This document shows positions 22,301 to 34,450 of a stretch of 64,000 nt of DNA, piece after piece (position 1 is the stretch's first letter; each line of letters opens with the position of its first letter). Location: assembly GCA_030762895.1 (NCBI GenBank), contig JAUPTC010000018.1:930001-994000 (forward strand), read 5' to 3'. Both the position numbers and the translations under genes were made by a program. The DNA comes from Sophora flavescens (lineage: Eukaryota; Streptophyta; Magnoliopsida; Fabales; Fabaceae). The notes beneath the pieces are model-generated. The model saw only the letters and a program-made list of their open reading frames with translations, was not told the origin of the DNA and made no database searches.

Positions 22301-25300
22301 GAATTAGGGTTTTGGGTCAAAATTAGGGTTTTGAGTTAAAATTAGGTTTAGTTAAAAATTAGGGCTTTGGGTCAAAATTTAGGGTTTTGGATCAAAATTA
22401 GGGTTTAGGGTTTAGGTGTGATATAGGGTTTTGAGTTTAAATTAGGGTTTTAGGTCAAAAATAGGAGTTAGAATTAGGGTTTTGGGTCAAAATTAGGGCT
22501 TTGGGTTAAAATTAGGGTTTGGGGTCAAAATTTGGTTTTGGGTCCAAATTAGGGTTATGGGTCAATATTAGGGTTTAGGGTTTGATGAATTAGGGTTTTG
22601 AGTTAAAAATAGGGTTTTGGGTCAAAAATAGGGTTAGAATTAGGGTTTTGGGTTAAAATTAGGGTTTTGTGTAAAAATTAGTGTTTAGTGAAAAATTAGG
22701 ATTGTGGGGCAATTTTAGGGTGTAGGATCAAAAGTAGGGTTTAGGGTTTGAATTAGGTTTTTAGTTTAAAAATGGTTTTGTGTAAAATTAGGTTAGGGTT
22801 TGTTCAAATAGGGAATTAGGGTTTTGGGTCAAAATTAGGGCTATGGGTTAAAATTAGGGGTTGGGGTCAAAATTTGTGTTTTGGGTCAAAATTAGGGTTT
22901 AGGGTTTGAATTTGGGTTTTGAGTTATAAATAGGGTTTTGGGTCAAAAATTGGGTTTGAATTACGGTTATGGGTTAAAATTAGGGTTTTGTGTTAAAATT
23001 AGGGTTTTGGGAAAAATTAGGGTTCTGGGGTAAATTTAGGGTTTAGGATCAAAATTAGGGTTTAGGGTTTGAATTAGGGTTTTTAGTTTATAAAATGGTT
23101 TTGTGTCAAAATTAAGGTTAGAATTAGGGTTTGGATTTAAAATTTGGGTATTGGGTCCAAATTAGGGTTTTTGGTCAAAATTAGAGTTTAGTTTTTGAAT
23201 TAAGGTTTTGTGTTAAAAAAAGGGTTTTGGGTCAAAAATAGGGTTAGAATCAGGGTTTTGGTTTAAAATTAGGGTTTCGAGTCAAAATTAGGTTTCTGGG
23301 TCAGATTTAGGGTTTAGGGTTTGTAATAGGGTTTTGAGTTTAAAATAAGGTTTGGGGTCAAAAATAGGGTTAGATCAGGGTTTTGCATTGAAATTAGGGT
23401 TACGGGTCAAAGTTAGGTTTTGGGTCAAATTTTGGGTTTAGGATCAAAATTAGGGTTTAGGGTTTGAATTAGGGTTTTGAGTTAAAAATAGGGTTTTGGG
23501 TCAAAATAGGGTTAGAATTAGGGTTTTTGGTAAAACCTTGGGTTTTGGGTCCAAATTTGGATTTTGGGTCAAATTTAGGGTTTAGGGTTTGAATTAAGGT
23601 TTTGAGTTAAAAATAGGATTTTGGGTCAAAAATAAGGGTTTTTGGTACGGTTTTTGGTCAAAATAAGGTGTTTGGATCAAAATTAGGGTTTTTGGTACAA
23701 ATTAGGGCGTAGGGTTTGAATTAGGGTTTTGAGTTAAAAATAGGTTTTTGGGTCAAAAATAGGGTTAGAATAAGGGTTTTGGTCAAAATTAGGTTTTCGC
23801 GTCAAATTTAGGATTTTTGATGAAAATTAGGGTTTAGGGTTTGAATTAGGGTTTTGAGTTAAAAATAGGTTTTTGGGTCAAAAATAGGGTTAGAATTAGG
23901 GTTTCGGTTTAAAATTAGGGTTTCGGGTCAAATTTTGGGTTTAGGGTCAAAGTTAGGGTATACGGTTTAAATTAGGGTTGAGTTAAAAAAACAAAAGAAT
24001 TTGGGAAAAAAATAGGGTTAGAATTAGGGTTTTGGGTCAAAATTAGGGCTTTGGGTCAAAATTAGGGTTTTTGGTACAAATTAGGGCGTAGGGTTTGAAT
24101 TAGGGTTTTTAGTTAAAAATAGGTTTTTGGGTCAAAAATAGGCTTAGAATTAGGGTTTTGGGCAAAATTATGGTTTCGGGTCAAATTTAGGGTTTTTGAT
24201 GAAAATTAGGGTTTAGGGTTTGAATTAGGGTTTTGAGTTAAAAATAGGTTTTTGGGTCAGAAATAGGGTTAGAATTAGGGTTCGGGTTAAAATTAGGGTT
24301 TCAGGTCAAATTTTGGGTTTAGGGTCAAATTAGGGTATACGGTTTAAAATATGGTTGAGTTAAAAAAAAGGATTTTGGGTAAAAAATGGGGTTAGAATTA
24401 GGGTTTCGGGTCAAAAATTGGGTTCTGGGTAAAATTTAGGGTTTCGGATCAAAATTAGGGTTTAGGATTTGAAATAGGGTTTTGAGTTTAAAATAGGGTT
24501 TGTGTTAAAAATACAGTTAGAATTAGGGTTTTGGATCAAAATTAGGGTTTCGGCTCAAAATTAGGGTTCTGGGTCAGATTTAGGGTTTTGGGTCAAAATT
24601 AGGGCTTAGTTTTTGAATTAAGGTTTTGAGTTAAAAATAGGGCTTTGGGTCAAAAATAGGGTTAGAATTAGGGTTTTGGTTTAAAATTAGGGTTCTAGGT
24701 CAGATTTAGGGTGTGATATAGGGTTTTGAGTTTAAATTAGGGTTTTAGGTCAAAAATAGGGTCAGAATTAGGGTTTTGGGTCAAAATTAGGGCTTTGGGT
24801 TAAAATTAGGGTTTGGGGTCAAAATTTGGTTTTTGGGTCCAAATTAGGGTTATGGGTCAATATTAGGGTTTAGGGTTTGATGAATTAGGGTTTTGAGTTA
24901 AAAATAGGGTTTTGGGTCAAAAATAGGGTTAGAATTAGGGTTTTGGGTTAAAATTAGGGTTTTGAGTTAAAATTAGGGTTTTGTGAAAAATTAGGATTCT
25001 GGGGCAAATTTAGGGTTTAGGATCAAAATTAGGGTTTAGGGTTTGAATTATGGTTTTGAGTTTAAATTAGGGATTTGGGTCAAAAATCGGGTTAGAATTA
25101 GGGTTTTGGGTCAAAATTAGGGCTATGGGTTAAAATTAGGGGTTGGGGTCAAAATTTGTGTTTTGGGTCAAAATTAGGGTTTAGGGTTTGAATTTGGTTT
25201 TTGAGTTATAAATAGGGTTTTGGGTCAAAAATAGGGTTTGAATTACGGTTATGGGTTAAAATTAGGGTTTTGTGTTAAAATTAGGGTTTTGGGAAAAATA

Positions 25301-27990
25301 AGGGTTCTGGGGCAAATTTAGGGTTTAGGGTCAAAATTAGGGTTTAGGGTTTGAATTAGTATTTTTAGTTTATAAAATGGTTTTGTGTCAAAATTAAGGT
25401 TAGAATTAGGGATTTGGATAAAAGGGAATAGGCTCCAAATTAGGTTTTAGGATCAAAATTAGGTTTAGCTTTTGAATTTAGTTTTGTTTTTTAAAAAGGG
25501 TTTGGGTCAAAATAGGGCAGAAGGGATTTAGGTCTAAAATTAGGGTTTTGACAAAAAAGGTTAGAATTAGGGTTGGAATGGTTAGGGATTAGGGTTTGGT
25601 AAATAGAGTTTAGTTTAAATTAAGGTTTTGTGTCAAAAAATTGGTCAAAATAGGGTTTTAGAAATTAGGGTTCTGGTTCAAAATTAGGTTTTGAGTCAAA
25701 TTTGGTTTAGGATCAAAATTAGGGTTTAGGGTTTGAATTAGGGTTTTGAGTTAAAAATAGGGTTTTGGGTCAAAATAGGGTTAGAATTAGGGTTTTTTGG
25801 TCAAATTAGGTTTTGGGTCCAAATTTGGATTTTGGGTCAAATTTAGGGTTTAGGGTTTGAATTAAGGTTTTTAGTTTAAAATAGGGTTTTGGGTCAAAAA
25901 TAAGGGTTTTTGGTACGGTTTTTGGTCAAAATAAGGTGTTTGGGTCTAAATTAGGGTTTTTGGTACAAATTAGGGCGTAGGGTTTGAATTAGGGTTTTGA
26001 GTTAAAAATAGGTTTTTGGGTCAAAAATAGGGTTAGAATAAGGGTTTTGGTCAAAATTAGGTTTTCGCGTCAAATTTAGGATTTTTGATGAAAATTAGGG
26101 TTTAGGGTTTGAATTAGGGTTTTGAGTTTAAAATAGGTTTTGGGTCAAAAATAGGTTAGAATTAGGGTTTAGGGTTTAAATTAGGGTTTTGGTTCAAATT
26201 TTGGGTTTAGGGTCAAAATAGGTAATTATTTCGGTTTAAATTAGGGTTGAGTTAAAAAAACAAAAGAATTTGGGTAAAAAATAGGGTTAGAATTAGGGTT
26301 TTGGGTCAAAATTAGGGCTTCGGGTCAAAATTAGGGTTTTTGGTACAAATTAGGGCGTAGGGTTTGAATTAGGGTTTTGAGTTAAAAATAGGCTTTTGGG
26401 TCAAAAATAGGCTTAGAATTAGGGTTTTGGGCAAAATTAGGGTTTCGGGTCAAATTTAGGGTTTTTGATGAAAATTAGGGTTTAGGGTTTGAATTAGGGT
26501 TTTGAGTTAAAAATAGGTTTTTGGGTCAGAAATAGGGTTAGAATTAGGGTTCGGGTTAAAATTAGGGTTTCGGGTCAAATTTTGGGTTTAGGGTCAAATT
26601 AGGGTATACGGTTTAAATTAGGGTTGAGTTAAAAAAAAGGATTTTGGGTAAAAAATGGGGTTAGAATTAGGGTTTCGGGTCAAAAATTGGGTTCTGGGTA
26701 AAATTTAGGGTTTCGGATCAAAATTAGGGTTTAGGATTTGAAATAGGGTTTTGAGTTTAAAATAGGGTTTGTGTTAAAAATACAGTTAGAATTAGGGTTT
26801 TGGATCAAAATTAGGGTTTCGGCTCAAAATTAGGGTTCTGGGTCAGATTTAGGGTTTTGGGTCAAAATTAGGGCTTAGTTTTTGAATTAAGGTTTTGGGT
26901 CAAAAATAGGGCTTTGGGTCAAAAATAGGGTTAGAATTAGGGTTTTGGTTTAAAATTAGGGTTCTAGGTCAGATTTAGGGTGTGATATAGGGTTTTGAGT
27001 TTAAATTAGGGTTTTAGGTCAAAAATAGGGTCAGAATTAGGGTTTTGGGTCAAAATTAGGGCTTTGGGTTAAAATTAGGGTTTGGGGTCAAAATTTGGTT
27101 TTTGGGTCCAAATTAGGGTTATGGGTCAATATTAGGGTTTAGGGTTTGATGAATTAGGGTTTTGAGTTAAAAATAGGGTTTTGGGTCAAAAATAGGGTTA
27201 GAATTAGGGTTTTGGGTTAAAATTAGGGTTTTGAGTTAAAATTAGGGTTTTGTGAAAAATTAGGATTCTGGGGCAAATTTAGGGTTTAGGATCAAAATTA
27301 GGGTTTAGGGTTTGAATTAGGGTTTTGAGTTTAAATTAGGGTTTTGGGTCAAAAATAGGGTTAGAATTAGGGTTTTGGGTCAAAATTAGGGCTATGGGTT
27401 AAAATTAGGGGTTGGGGTCAAAATTTGTGTTTTGGGTCAAAATTAGGGTTTAGGGTTTGAATTTGGGTTTTGAGTTATAAATAGGGTTTTGGGTCAAAAA
27501 TAGGGTTTGAATTACGGTTTTGGGTTAAAATTAGGGTTTTGTGTTAAAATTAGGGTTTTGGGAAAAATTAGGGTTCTGGGGCAAATTTAGGGTTTAGGAT
27601 CAAAGTTAGGGTTTAGGGTTTGAATTAGGGTTTTTAGTTTATAAAATGGTTTTGTGTCAAAATTAAGGTTAGAATTAGGGTTTGGATTTAAAATTTGGGT
27701 ATTGGGTCCAAATTAGGGTTTTGGGTCAAAATTTGAGTTTAGTTATTGAATTAAGGTTTTGAGTTAAAAGGGTTTTGAATAAAATAGGTTTTGGGTCAAA
27801 AATAGGGTTAGGGTTTGGTTTAAAATTAGGGTTTGAGTCAAAATTAGGTTTTAAGGTCAGATTTAGGGTTTAGGGTTTGTAATAGGGTTTGAGTTTAAAA
27901 TAAGGTTTGGGGTCAAAAATAGGGTTAGATCAGGGTTTTGCATTAAATTAGGAAAAGTCAAAGGTAGGTTTTGGGTCAAATTTTGGGTTT
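10361..27990 (+). repeat. Higher-order units of about 1.6-2.9 kb
   Basis: The once-per-unit landmark AACCTTGGG (or its diverged form) occurs at 10421, 12686, 14566, 16169, 18429, 21304, 23534 and about 25803. Spacings are 2265, 1880, 1603, 2260, 2875, 2230 and about 2270 bp. Within each unit other landmarks keep their order: a GGTACGG box, GGGCGTAGGG, GTATACGG followed by an A-run, TTTATAAAATGG and TTGCATTAAA. Length differences come from loss or gain of blocks of monomers. Patches with many one-base deletions lie near 20.3-20.8, 21.8-22.3 and 25.4-25.7 kb. Confidence 0.75.
15541..15600 (+). repeat. Block-deletion junction in a higher-order unit
   Basis: In the neighbouring unit GATGAATTAG (13650) is followed by GGGTTTGAATTACGG after 336 bp (13986). 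Here the same two words are 47 bp apart (15541 and 15588). About 289 bp is missing, and the joint lies in the repeated phrase GGGTTTTGAGTTA...AATAGGG, so exchange between two copies of that phrase explains it. Confidence 0.7.
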
Positions 27991-30900
27991 AGGATCAAAA
28001 TTAGGGTTTAGGGTTTGAATTAGGGTTTTGAGTTAAAAATAGGGTTTTGGGTCAAAATAGGGTTAGAATTAGGGTTTTTGGTCAAACCTTGGGTTTTGGG
28101 TCCAAATTTGGATTTTGGGTCAAATTTAGGGTTTAGGGTTTGAATTAAGGTTTTGAGTTAAAAATAGGGTTTTGGGTCAAAAATAAGGGTTTTTGGTACG
28201 GTTTTTGGTCAAAATAAGGGGTTTGGGTCAAAATTAGGGTTTTTGCTACAAATTAGGGCGTAGGGTTTGAATTAGGGTTTTGAGTTAAAAATAGGTTTTT
28301 GGGTCAAAAATAGGGTTAGAATAAGGGTTTTGGGCAAAATTAGGGTTTCGCGTCAAATTTAGGATTTTTGATGAAAATTAGGGTTTAGGGTTTGAATTAG
28401 GGTTTTGAGTTAAAAATAGGTTTTTGGGTCAAAAATAGGGTTAGAATTAGGGTTTCGGGTTAAAATTAGGGTTTCGGGTCAAATTTTGGGTTTAGGGTCA
28501 AAATTAGGGTATACGGTTTAAATTAGGTTTGAGTTTAAAAAAAAAGAATTTGGGTAAAAAATAGGGTTAGAATTAGGGTTTTGGGTTAAAATTAGGGCTT
28601 CGGGTCAAAATTAGGGTTTTTGGTACAAATTAGGGCGTAGGGTTTGAATTAGGGTTTTGAGTTAAAAATAGGTTTTTGGGACAAAAATAGGGTTAGAATT
28701 AGGGTTTTGGGCAAAATTAGGGTTTCGGGTCAAATTTAGGGTTTTTGATGAAAATTAGGGTTTAGGGTTTGAATTAGGGTTTTGAGTTAAAAATAGGTTT
28801 TTGGGTCAGAAATAAGGTTAGAATTAGGGTTCGGGTTAAAATTAGGGTTTCGGGTCAAATTTTGGGTTTAGGGTCAAATTAGGGTATACGGTTTAAATTA
28901 GGGTTGAGTTAAAAAAAAGGATTTTGGGTAAAAAATGGGGTTAGAATTAGGGTTTCGGGTCAAAAATTGGGTTCTGGGTAAAATTTAGGGTTTCGGATCA
29001 AAATTAGGGTTTAGGATTTGAAATAGGGTTTTGAGTTTAAAATAGGGTTTGTGTTAAAAATACAGTTAGAATTAGGGTTTTGGATCAAAATTAGGGTTTC
29101 GGCTCAAAATTAGGGTTCTGGGTCAGATTTAGGGTTTTGGGTCAAAATTAGGGCTTAGTTTTTGAATTAAGGTTTTGAGTTAAAAATAGGGCTTTGGGTC
29201 AAAAATAGGGTTAGAATTAGGGTTTTGGTTTAAAATTAGGGTTCTAGGTCAGATTTAGGGTGTGATATAGGGTTTTGAGTTTAAATTAGGGTTTTAGGTC
29301 AAAAATAGGGTCAGAATTAGGGCTTTGGGTTAAAATTAGGGTTTGGGGTCAAAATTTGGTTTTGGGGTCCAAATTAGGGTTATGGGTCAATATTAGGGTT
29401 TAGGGTTTGATGAATTAGGGTTTTGAGTTAAAAATAGGGTTTTGGGTCAAAAACAGGGTTAGAATTAGGGTTTTGGGTTAAAATTAGGGTTTTGAGTTAA
29501 AATTAGGGTTTTGTGAAAAATTAGGATTCTGGGGCAAATTTAGGGTTTAGGATCAAAATTAGGGTTTAGGGTTTGAATTAGGGTTTTGAGTTTAAATTAG
29601 GGTTTTGGGTCAAAAATAGGGTTAGAATTAGGGTTTTGGGTCAAAATTAGGGCTATGGGTTAAAATTAGGGGTTGGGGTCAAAATTTGTGTTTTGGGTCA
29701 AAATTAGGGTTTAGGGTTTGAATTTGGGTTTTGAGTTATAAATAGGGTTTTGGGTCAAAAATAGGGTTTGAATTACGGTTATGGGTTAAAATTAGGGTTT
29801 TGTGTTAAAATTAGGGTTTTGGGAAAAAGGGTTCTGGAAATTTGGGTTTAGGATCAAAATTAGGGTTTAGGGTTTGAATTAGGGTTTTTAGTTTATAAAA
29901 TGGTTTTATGTCAAAATTAAGGTTAGAATTAGGGTTTTGATTTAAAATTTGGGTATTGGGTCCAAATTAGGTTTTTGGTCAAAATTAGAGTTTAGTTATT
30001 GAATTAAGGTTTTGAGTTAAAAAGGGTTTTGGGTCAAAAATAGGGTTAGATCAGGGTTTTGGTTTAAAATTAGGTTGGTCAAAATTAGGGTTTAGGGTTT
30101 GAATTAGGGTTTTTAGTTTGTAAAATGGTTTTGTGTCAAAATTAAGGTTAGAATTAGGGTTTGGATTTAAAATTTGGGTATTGGGTCCAAATTAGTGTTT
30201 TAGTCAAAATTAGAGTTTAGTTTTGAATTAAGGTTTTGAGTTAAAAAAGGGTTTTGGGTCAAAAATAGGGTTAGAATCGGGGTTTTGGTTTAAAATTAGG
30301 GTTTTGGTCAAAATTAGATTTGGGTCAGATTTAGTGTTTAGGGTTTGTAATAGGGTTTTGAGTTTAAAATAAGGTTTGGGGTCAAAAATAGGGTTAGATC
30401 AGGGTTTTGCATTAAAATTAGGGTTACGGGTCAAAGTTAGGTTTTGGGTCAAATTTTGGGATTAGGATCAAAATTAGGGTTTAGGGTTTGAATTAGGGTT
30501 TTGACTTAAAAATAGGGTTTTGGGTCAAAATAGGGTTAGAATTAGGGTTTTTGGTCAAACCTTGGGTTTTGGGTCCAAATTTGGATTTTGGGTCAAATTT
30601 AGGGTTTAGGGTTTGAATTAAGGTTGAGTTAAAAATAGGGTTTTGGGTCAAAAATAAGGGTTTTTGGTACGGTTTTTGGTCAAAATAAAGGTTTTTACTA
30701 CAAATTAGGGCTTTGGGTTAAAATTAGGGTTTGGGGTCAAAATTTGGTTTTTGGGTCCAAATTAGGGTTATGGGTCAATATTAGGGTTTAGGGTTTGATG
30801 AATTTGGGGTTTGAGTTAAAAATAGGGTTTTGGGTCAAAAATAGGGTTAGAATTAGGGTTTTGGGTTAAAATTAGGGTTTTGTGAAAAATTAGGATTCAG

Positions 30901-33900
30901 GGGCAAATTTAGGGTTTTGGGTTTGAATTAGGGTTTTGAGTTTAAATTAGGGTTTTGGGTCAAAAATAGGGTTAGAATTAGGGTTTTGGGTCAAAATTAG
31001 GGCTATGGGTTAAAATTAGGGGTTGGGGTCAAAATTTGTGTTTTGGGTCAAAATTAGGGTTTAGGGTTTGAATTTGGGTTTTGAGTTATAAATAGGGTTT
31101 TGGGTCAAAAATAGGGTTTGAATTACGGTTATGGGTTAAAATTAGGGTTTTGTGTTAAAATTAGGGTTTTGGGAAAAATAAGGGTTCTGGGGCAAATTTA
31201 GGGTTTAGGATCAAAATTAGGGTTTAGGGTTTGAATTAGGGTTTTTAGTTTATAAAATGGTTTTGTGTCAAAATTAAGGTTAGAATTAGGGTTTGGATTT
31301 AAAATTTGGGTATTGGGTCCAAATTAGTGTTTTTGGTCAAAATTAGAGTTTAGTTTTTGAATTAAGGTTTTGAGTTAAAAAAAGGGTTTTGGGTCAAAAA
31401 TAGGGTTAGAATCAGGGTTTTGGTTTAAAATTAGGGTATCGGGTCAAAATTAGGTTTCTGGGTCAGATTTAGTGTTTAGGGTTTGTAATAGGGTTTTGAG
31501 TTAAAAATAAGGTTTGGGGTCAAAAATAGGGTTAGATCTGGGTTTTGCATTAAAATTAGGGTTACGGGTCAAAGTTACGTTTTGGGTCAAATTTTGGGAT
31601 TAGGATCAAAATTAGGGTTTAGGGTTTGAATTAGGGTTTTGACTTAAAAATAAGGTTTTGGGTCAAAATAGGGTTAGAATTAGGGTTTTTGGTCAAACCT
31701 TGGGTTTTGGGTCCAAATTTGGATTTTGGGTCAAATTTAGGGTTTAGGGTTTGAATTAAGGTTTTGAGTTAAAAATAGGGTTTTGGGTCAAAAATAAGGG
31801 TGTTTGGGACGGTTTTTGGTCAAAATAAGGGTTTGGGTCAAAATTAGGGTTTTTGCTACAAATTAGGGCGTAGGGTTTGAATTAGGGTTTTGAGTTAAAA
31901 ATAGGTTTTTGGGTCAAAAATAGGGTTAGAATAAGGGTTTTGGGCAAAATTAGGGTTTCGCGTCAAATTTAGGATTTTTGATGAAAATTAGGGTTTAGGG
32001 TTTAAATTAGGGTTTTGAGTTAAAAATAGGGTTTTGGATAAAAAATAGGGTTAGAATTAGGGTTTTGGTTTAAAATTAGGGTTCTAGGTCATATTTAGGG
32101 TGTGATATAGGGTTTTGAGTTTAAATTAGGGTTTTAGTTCAACAATAGGGTCAAAATTAGGGCTTTGGGTTAAAATTAGGGTTTGGGGTCAAAATTTGGG
32201 TTTTGGGTCAAAATTAGGGTTATGGGACAATATTAGGGTTTAGGGTTTGAATTAGGGTTTTGAGTTAAAAATAGGGTTTTGGGTCAAAAATAGGGTTAGA
32301 ATTAGGGTTTTGGGTTAAAATTAGGGTTTTGAGTTAAAATTAGGGTTTTGTGAAAAATTAGGGTTATGGGGCAAATTTAGGGTTTAGGATCAAAATTAGG
32401 GTTTAGGGTTTGAATTAGGGTTTTGAGTTTAAATTAGGGTTTTGGGTCAAAAATAGGGTTAGAATTAGGGTTTTGGGTCAAAATTAGGGCTATGGGTTAA
32501 AATTAGGGGTTGGGGTCAAAATTTGTGTTTTGGATCAAAATTAGGGTTTAGGGTTTGAATTTGGGTTTTGAGTTATAAATAGGGTTTGGGGTCAAAAATA
32601 GGGTTTGAATTACGGTTATGGGTTAAAATTAGGGTTTTGAGTTAAAATTAGGGTTTTGGGAAAAATAAGGGTTCTGGGGCAAAATTAGGGTTTAGGGTTT
32701 GAATTAGGGTTTTAGTTTATAAAATGGTTTTGTGTCAAAATTAAGGTTAGAATTAGGGTTTGGATTTAAAATTTGGGTATTGGGTCCAAATTAGGGTTTT
32801 TGGTCAAAATTAGAGTTTAGTTTTTGAATTAAGGTTTTGAGTTAAAAAAAGGGTTTTGGGTCAAAAATAGGGTTAAAATCAGGGTTTTGGTTTAAAATTA
32901 GGGTTTCGGGTCAAAATTAGGTTTCTGGGTCAGATTTAGGGTTTAGGGTTTGTAATAGGGTTTTGAGTTTAAAATAAGATTTGGGGTCAAAAATAGGGTT
33001 AGATCAGGGTTTTGCATTAAAATTAGGGTTACGGGTCAAAGTTAGGTTTTGGGTCAAATTTTGGGTTTAGGATCAAAATTAGGGTTTAGGGTTTGAATTA
33101 GGGTTTTGAGTTAAAAATAGGGTTTTGGGTCAAAATAGGGTTAGAATTAGGGTTTTTGGTCAAACCTTGGGTTTTGGGTCCAAATTTGGATTTTGGGTCA
33201 AATTTAGGGTTTAGGGTTTGAATTATGGTTTTGAGTTAAAAATAGGGTTTTGGGTCAAAAATAAGGGTTTTTGGTACGGTTTTTGGTAAAAATGAGGGGT
33301 TTGGGTCAAAATTAGGGTTTTTGGTACAAATTAGGGCGTAGGGTTTGAATTAGGGTTTTGAGTTAAAAATTGGTTTTTGGGTCAAAAATAGGGTTAGAAT
33401 CAGGGTTTTGGTTTAAAATTAGGGTTTCGGGTCAAATTTAGGGTTGTTGATGATATTTAGGGTTTAGGGTTTGAAATAGGGTTTTGAGTTAAAAATAGGT
33501 TTTAGATACTAAAATAGGGTTAGAATTAGGGTTTTGGGTTAAAATTAGGGTTTGGTCAAATTTTGGGTTTGGTCAAAATTAGGGTTTTGAGTTTAGGGTT
33601 AGTTAAAAAGGGTTTTGGGTAAAAATAGGGTTAGAATTAGGGTTTTGGGTCAAAATTAGAGCTTTGGGTTAAAATTAGGGTTTGGGGTCAAATTTTGGTT
33701 TTGGGTCCAAATTAGGGTTATGGGTCAATATTAGGGTTTAGGGTTTTATGAATTAGGGTTTTGAGTTAAAAATAGGGTTTTGGGTCAAAAATAGGGTTAG
33801 AATTAGGGTTTTGGTTAAAATTAGGGTTTCGAGTCAAAATTTGGGTTTTGTGAAAAATTAGGATTTGGGGCAAATTTAGGGTTTAGGTTCAAAATTAGGG

Positions 33901-34450
33901 TTTAGGGTTTGAATTAGGGTTTTGAGTTTAAATTAGGGTTTTGGGTCAAAAATAGGGTTAGAATTAGGGGTTTGTGTCAAAATTAGGGCTATGGGTTAAA
34001 ATTAGGGGTTGGGGTCAAAATTTGTGTTTTGGGTCAAAATTAGGGTTTAGGGTTTGAATTTGGGTTTTGAGTTATAAATAGGGTTTTGGGTCAAAAATAG
34101 GGTTGGAATTACGGTTATGGGTTAAAATTAGGGTTTTGTGTTAAAATTAGGGTTTTGGGAAAAATAAGGGTTCTGGGGCAAATTTAGGGTTTATGATCAA
34201 AATTAGGGTTTAGGGTTTGAATTAGGGTTTTTAGTTTATAAAATGGTTTTGTGTCAAAATTAAGGTTAGAATTAGGGTTTGGATTTAAAATTTGGGTATT
34301 GGGTCCAAATTAGGGTTTTTGGTCAAAATTAGAGTTTAGTTTTTGAATTAAGGTTTTGAGTTAAAAAAAGGGTTTTGGGTCAAAAATAGGGTTAGAATCA
34401 GGGTTTTGGTTTAAAATTAGGGTTTCGGGTCAAAATTAGGTTTCTGGGTC
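27990..34450 (+). repeat. Left copy of a 6.5-kb segmental duplication
   Basis: This segment matches about 38260-44750 at an offset of 10.27-10.33 kb. Private variants shared by both copies and seen nowhere else in the window include AAAACAGGGTTAG (29452, 39722), TTGTAAAATGG (about 30118, 40402), CAAAATAAAGGTTTTTACTA (about 30680, 40973), GATTCAGGGGC (about 30893, 41185) and AAATAAGATTTGGGG (about 32972, 43278). The left copy has extra small deletions near 29.8-30.1 and 33.4-33.6 kb. Confidence 0.85.
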
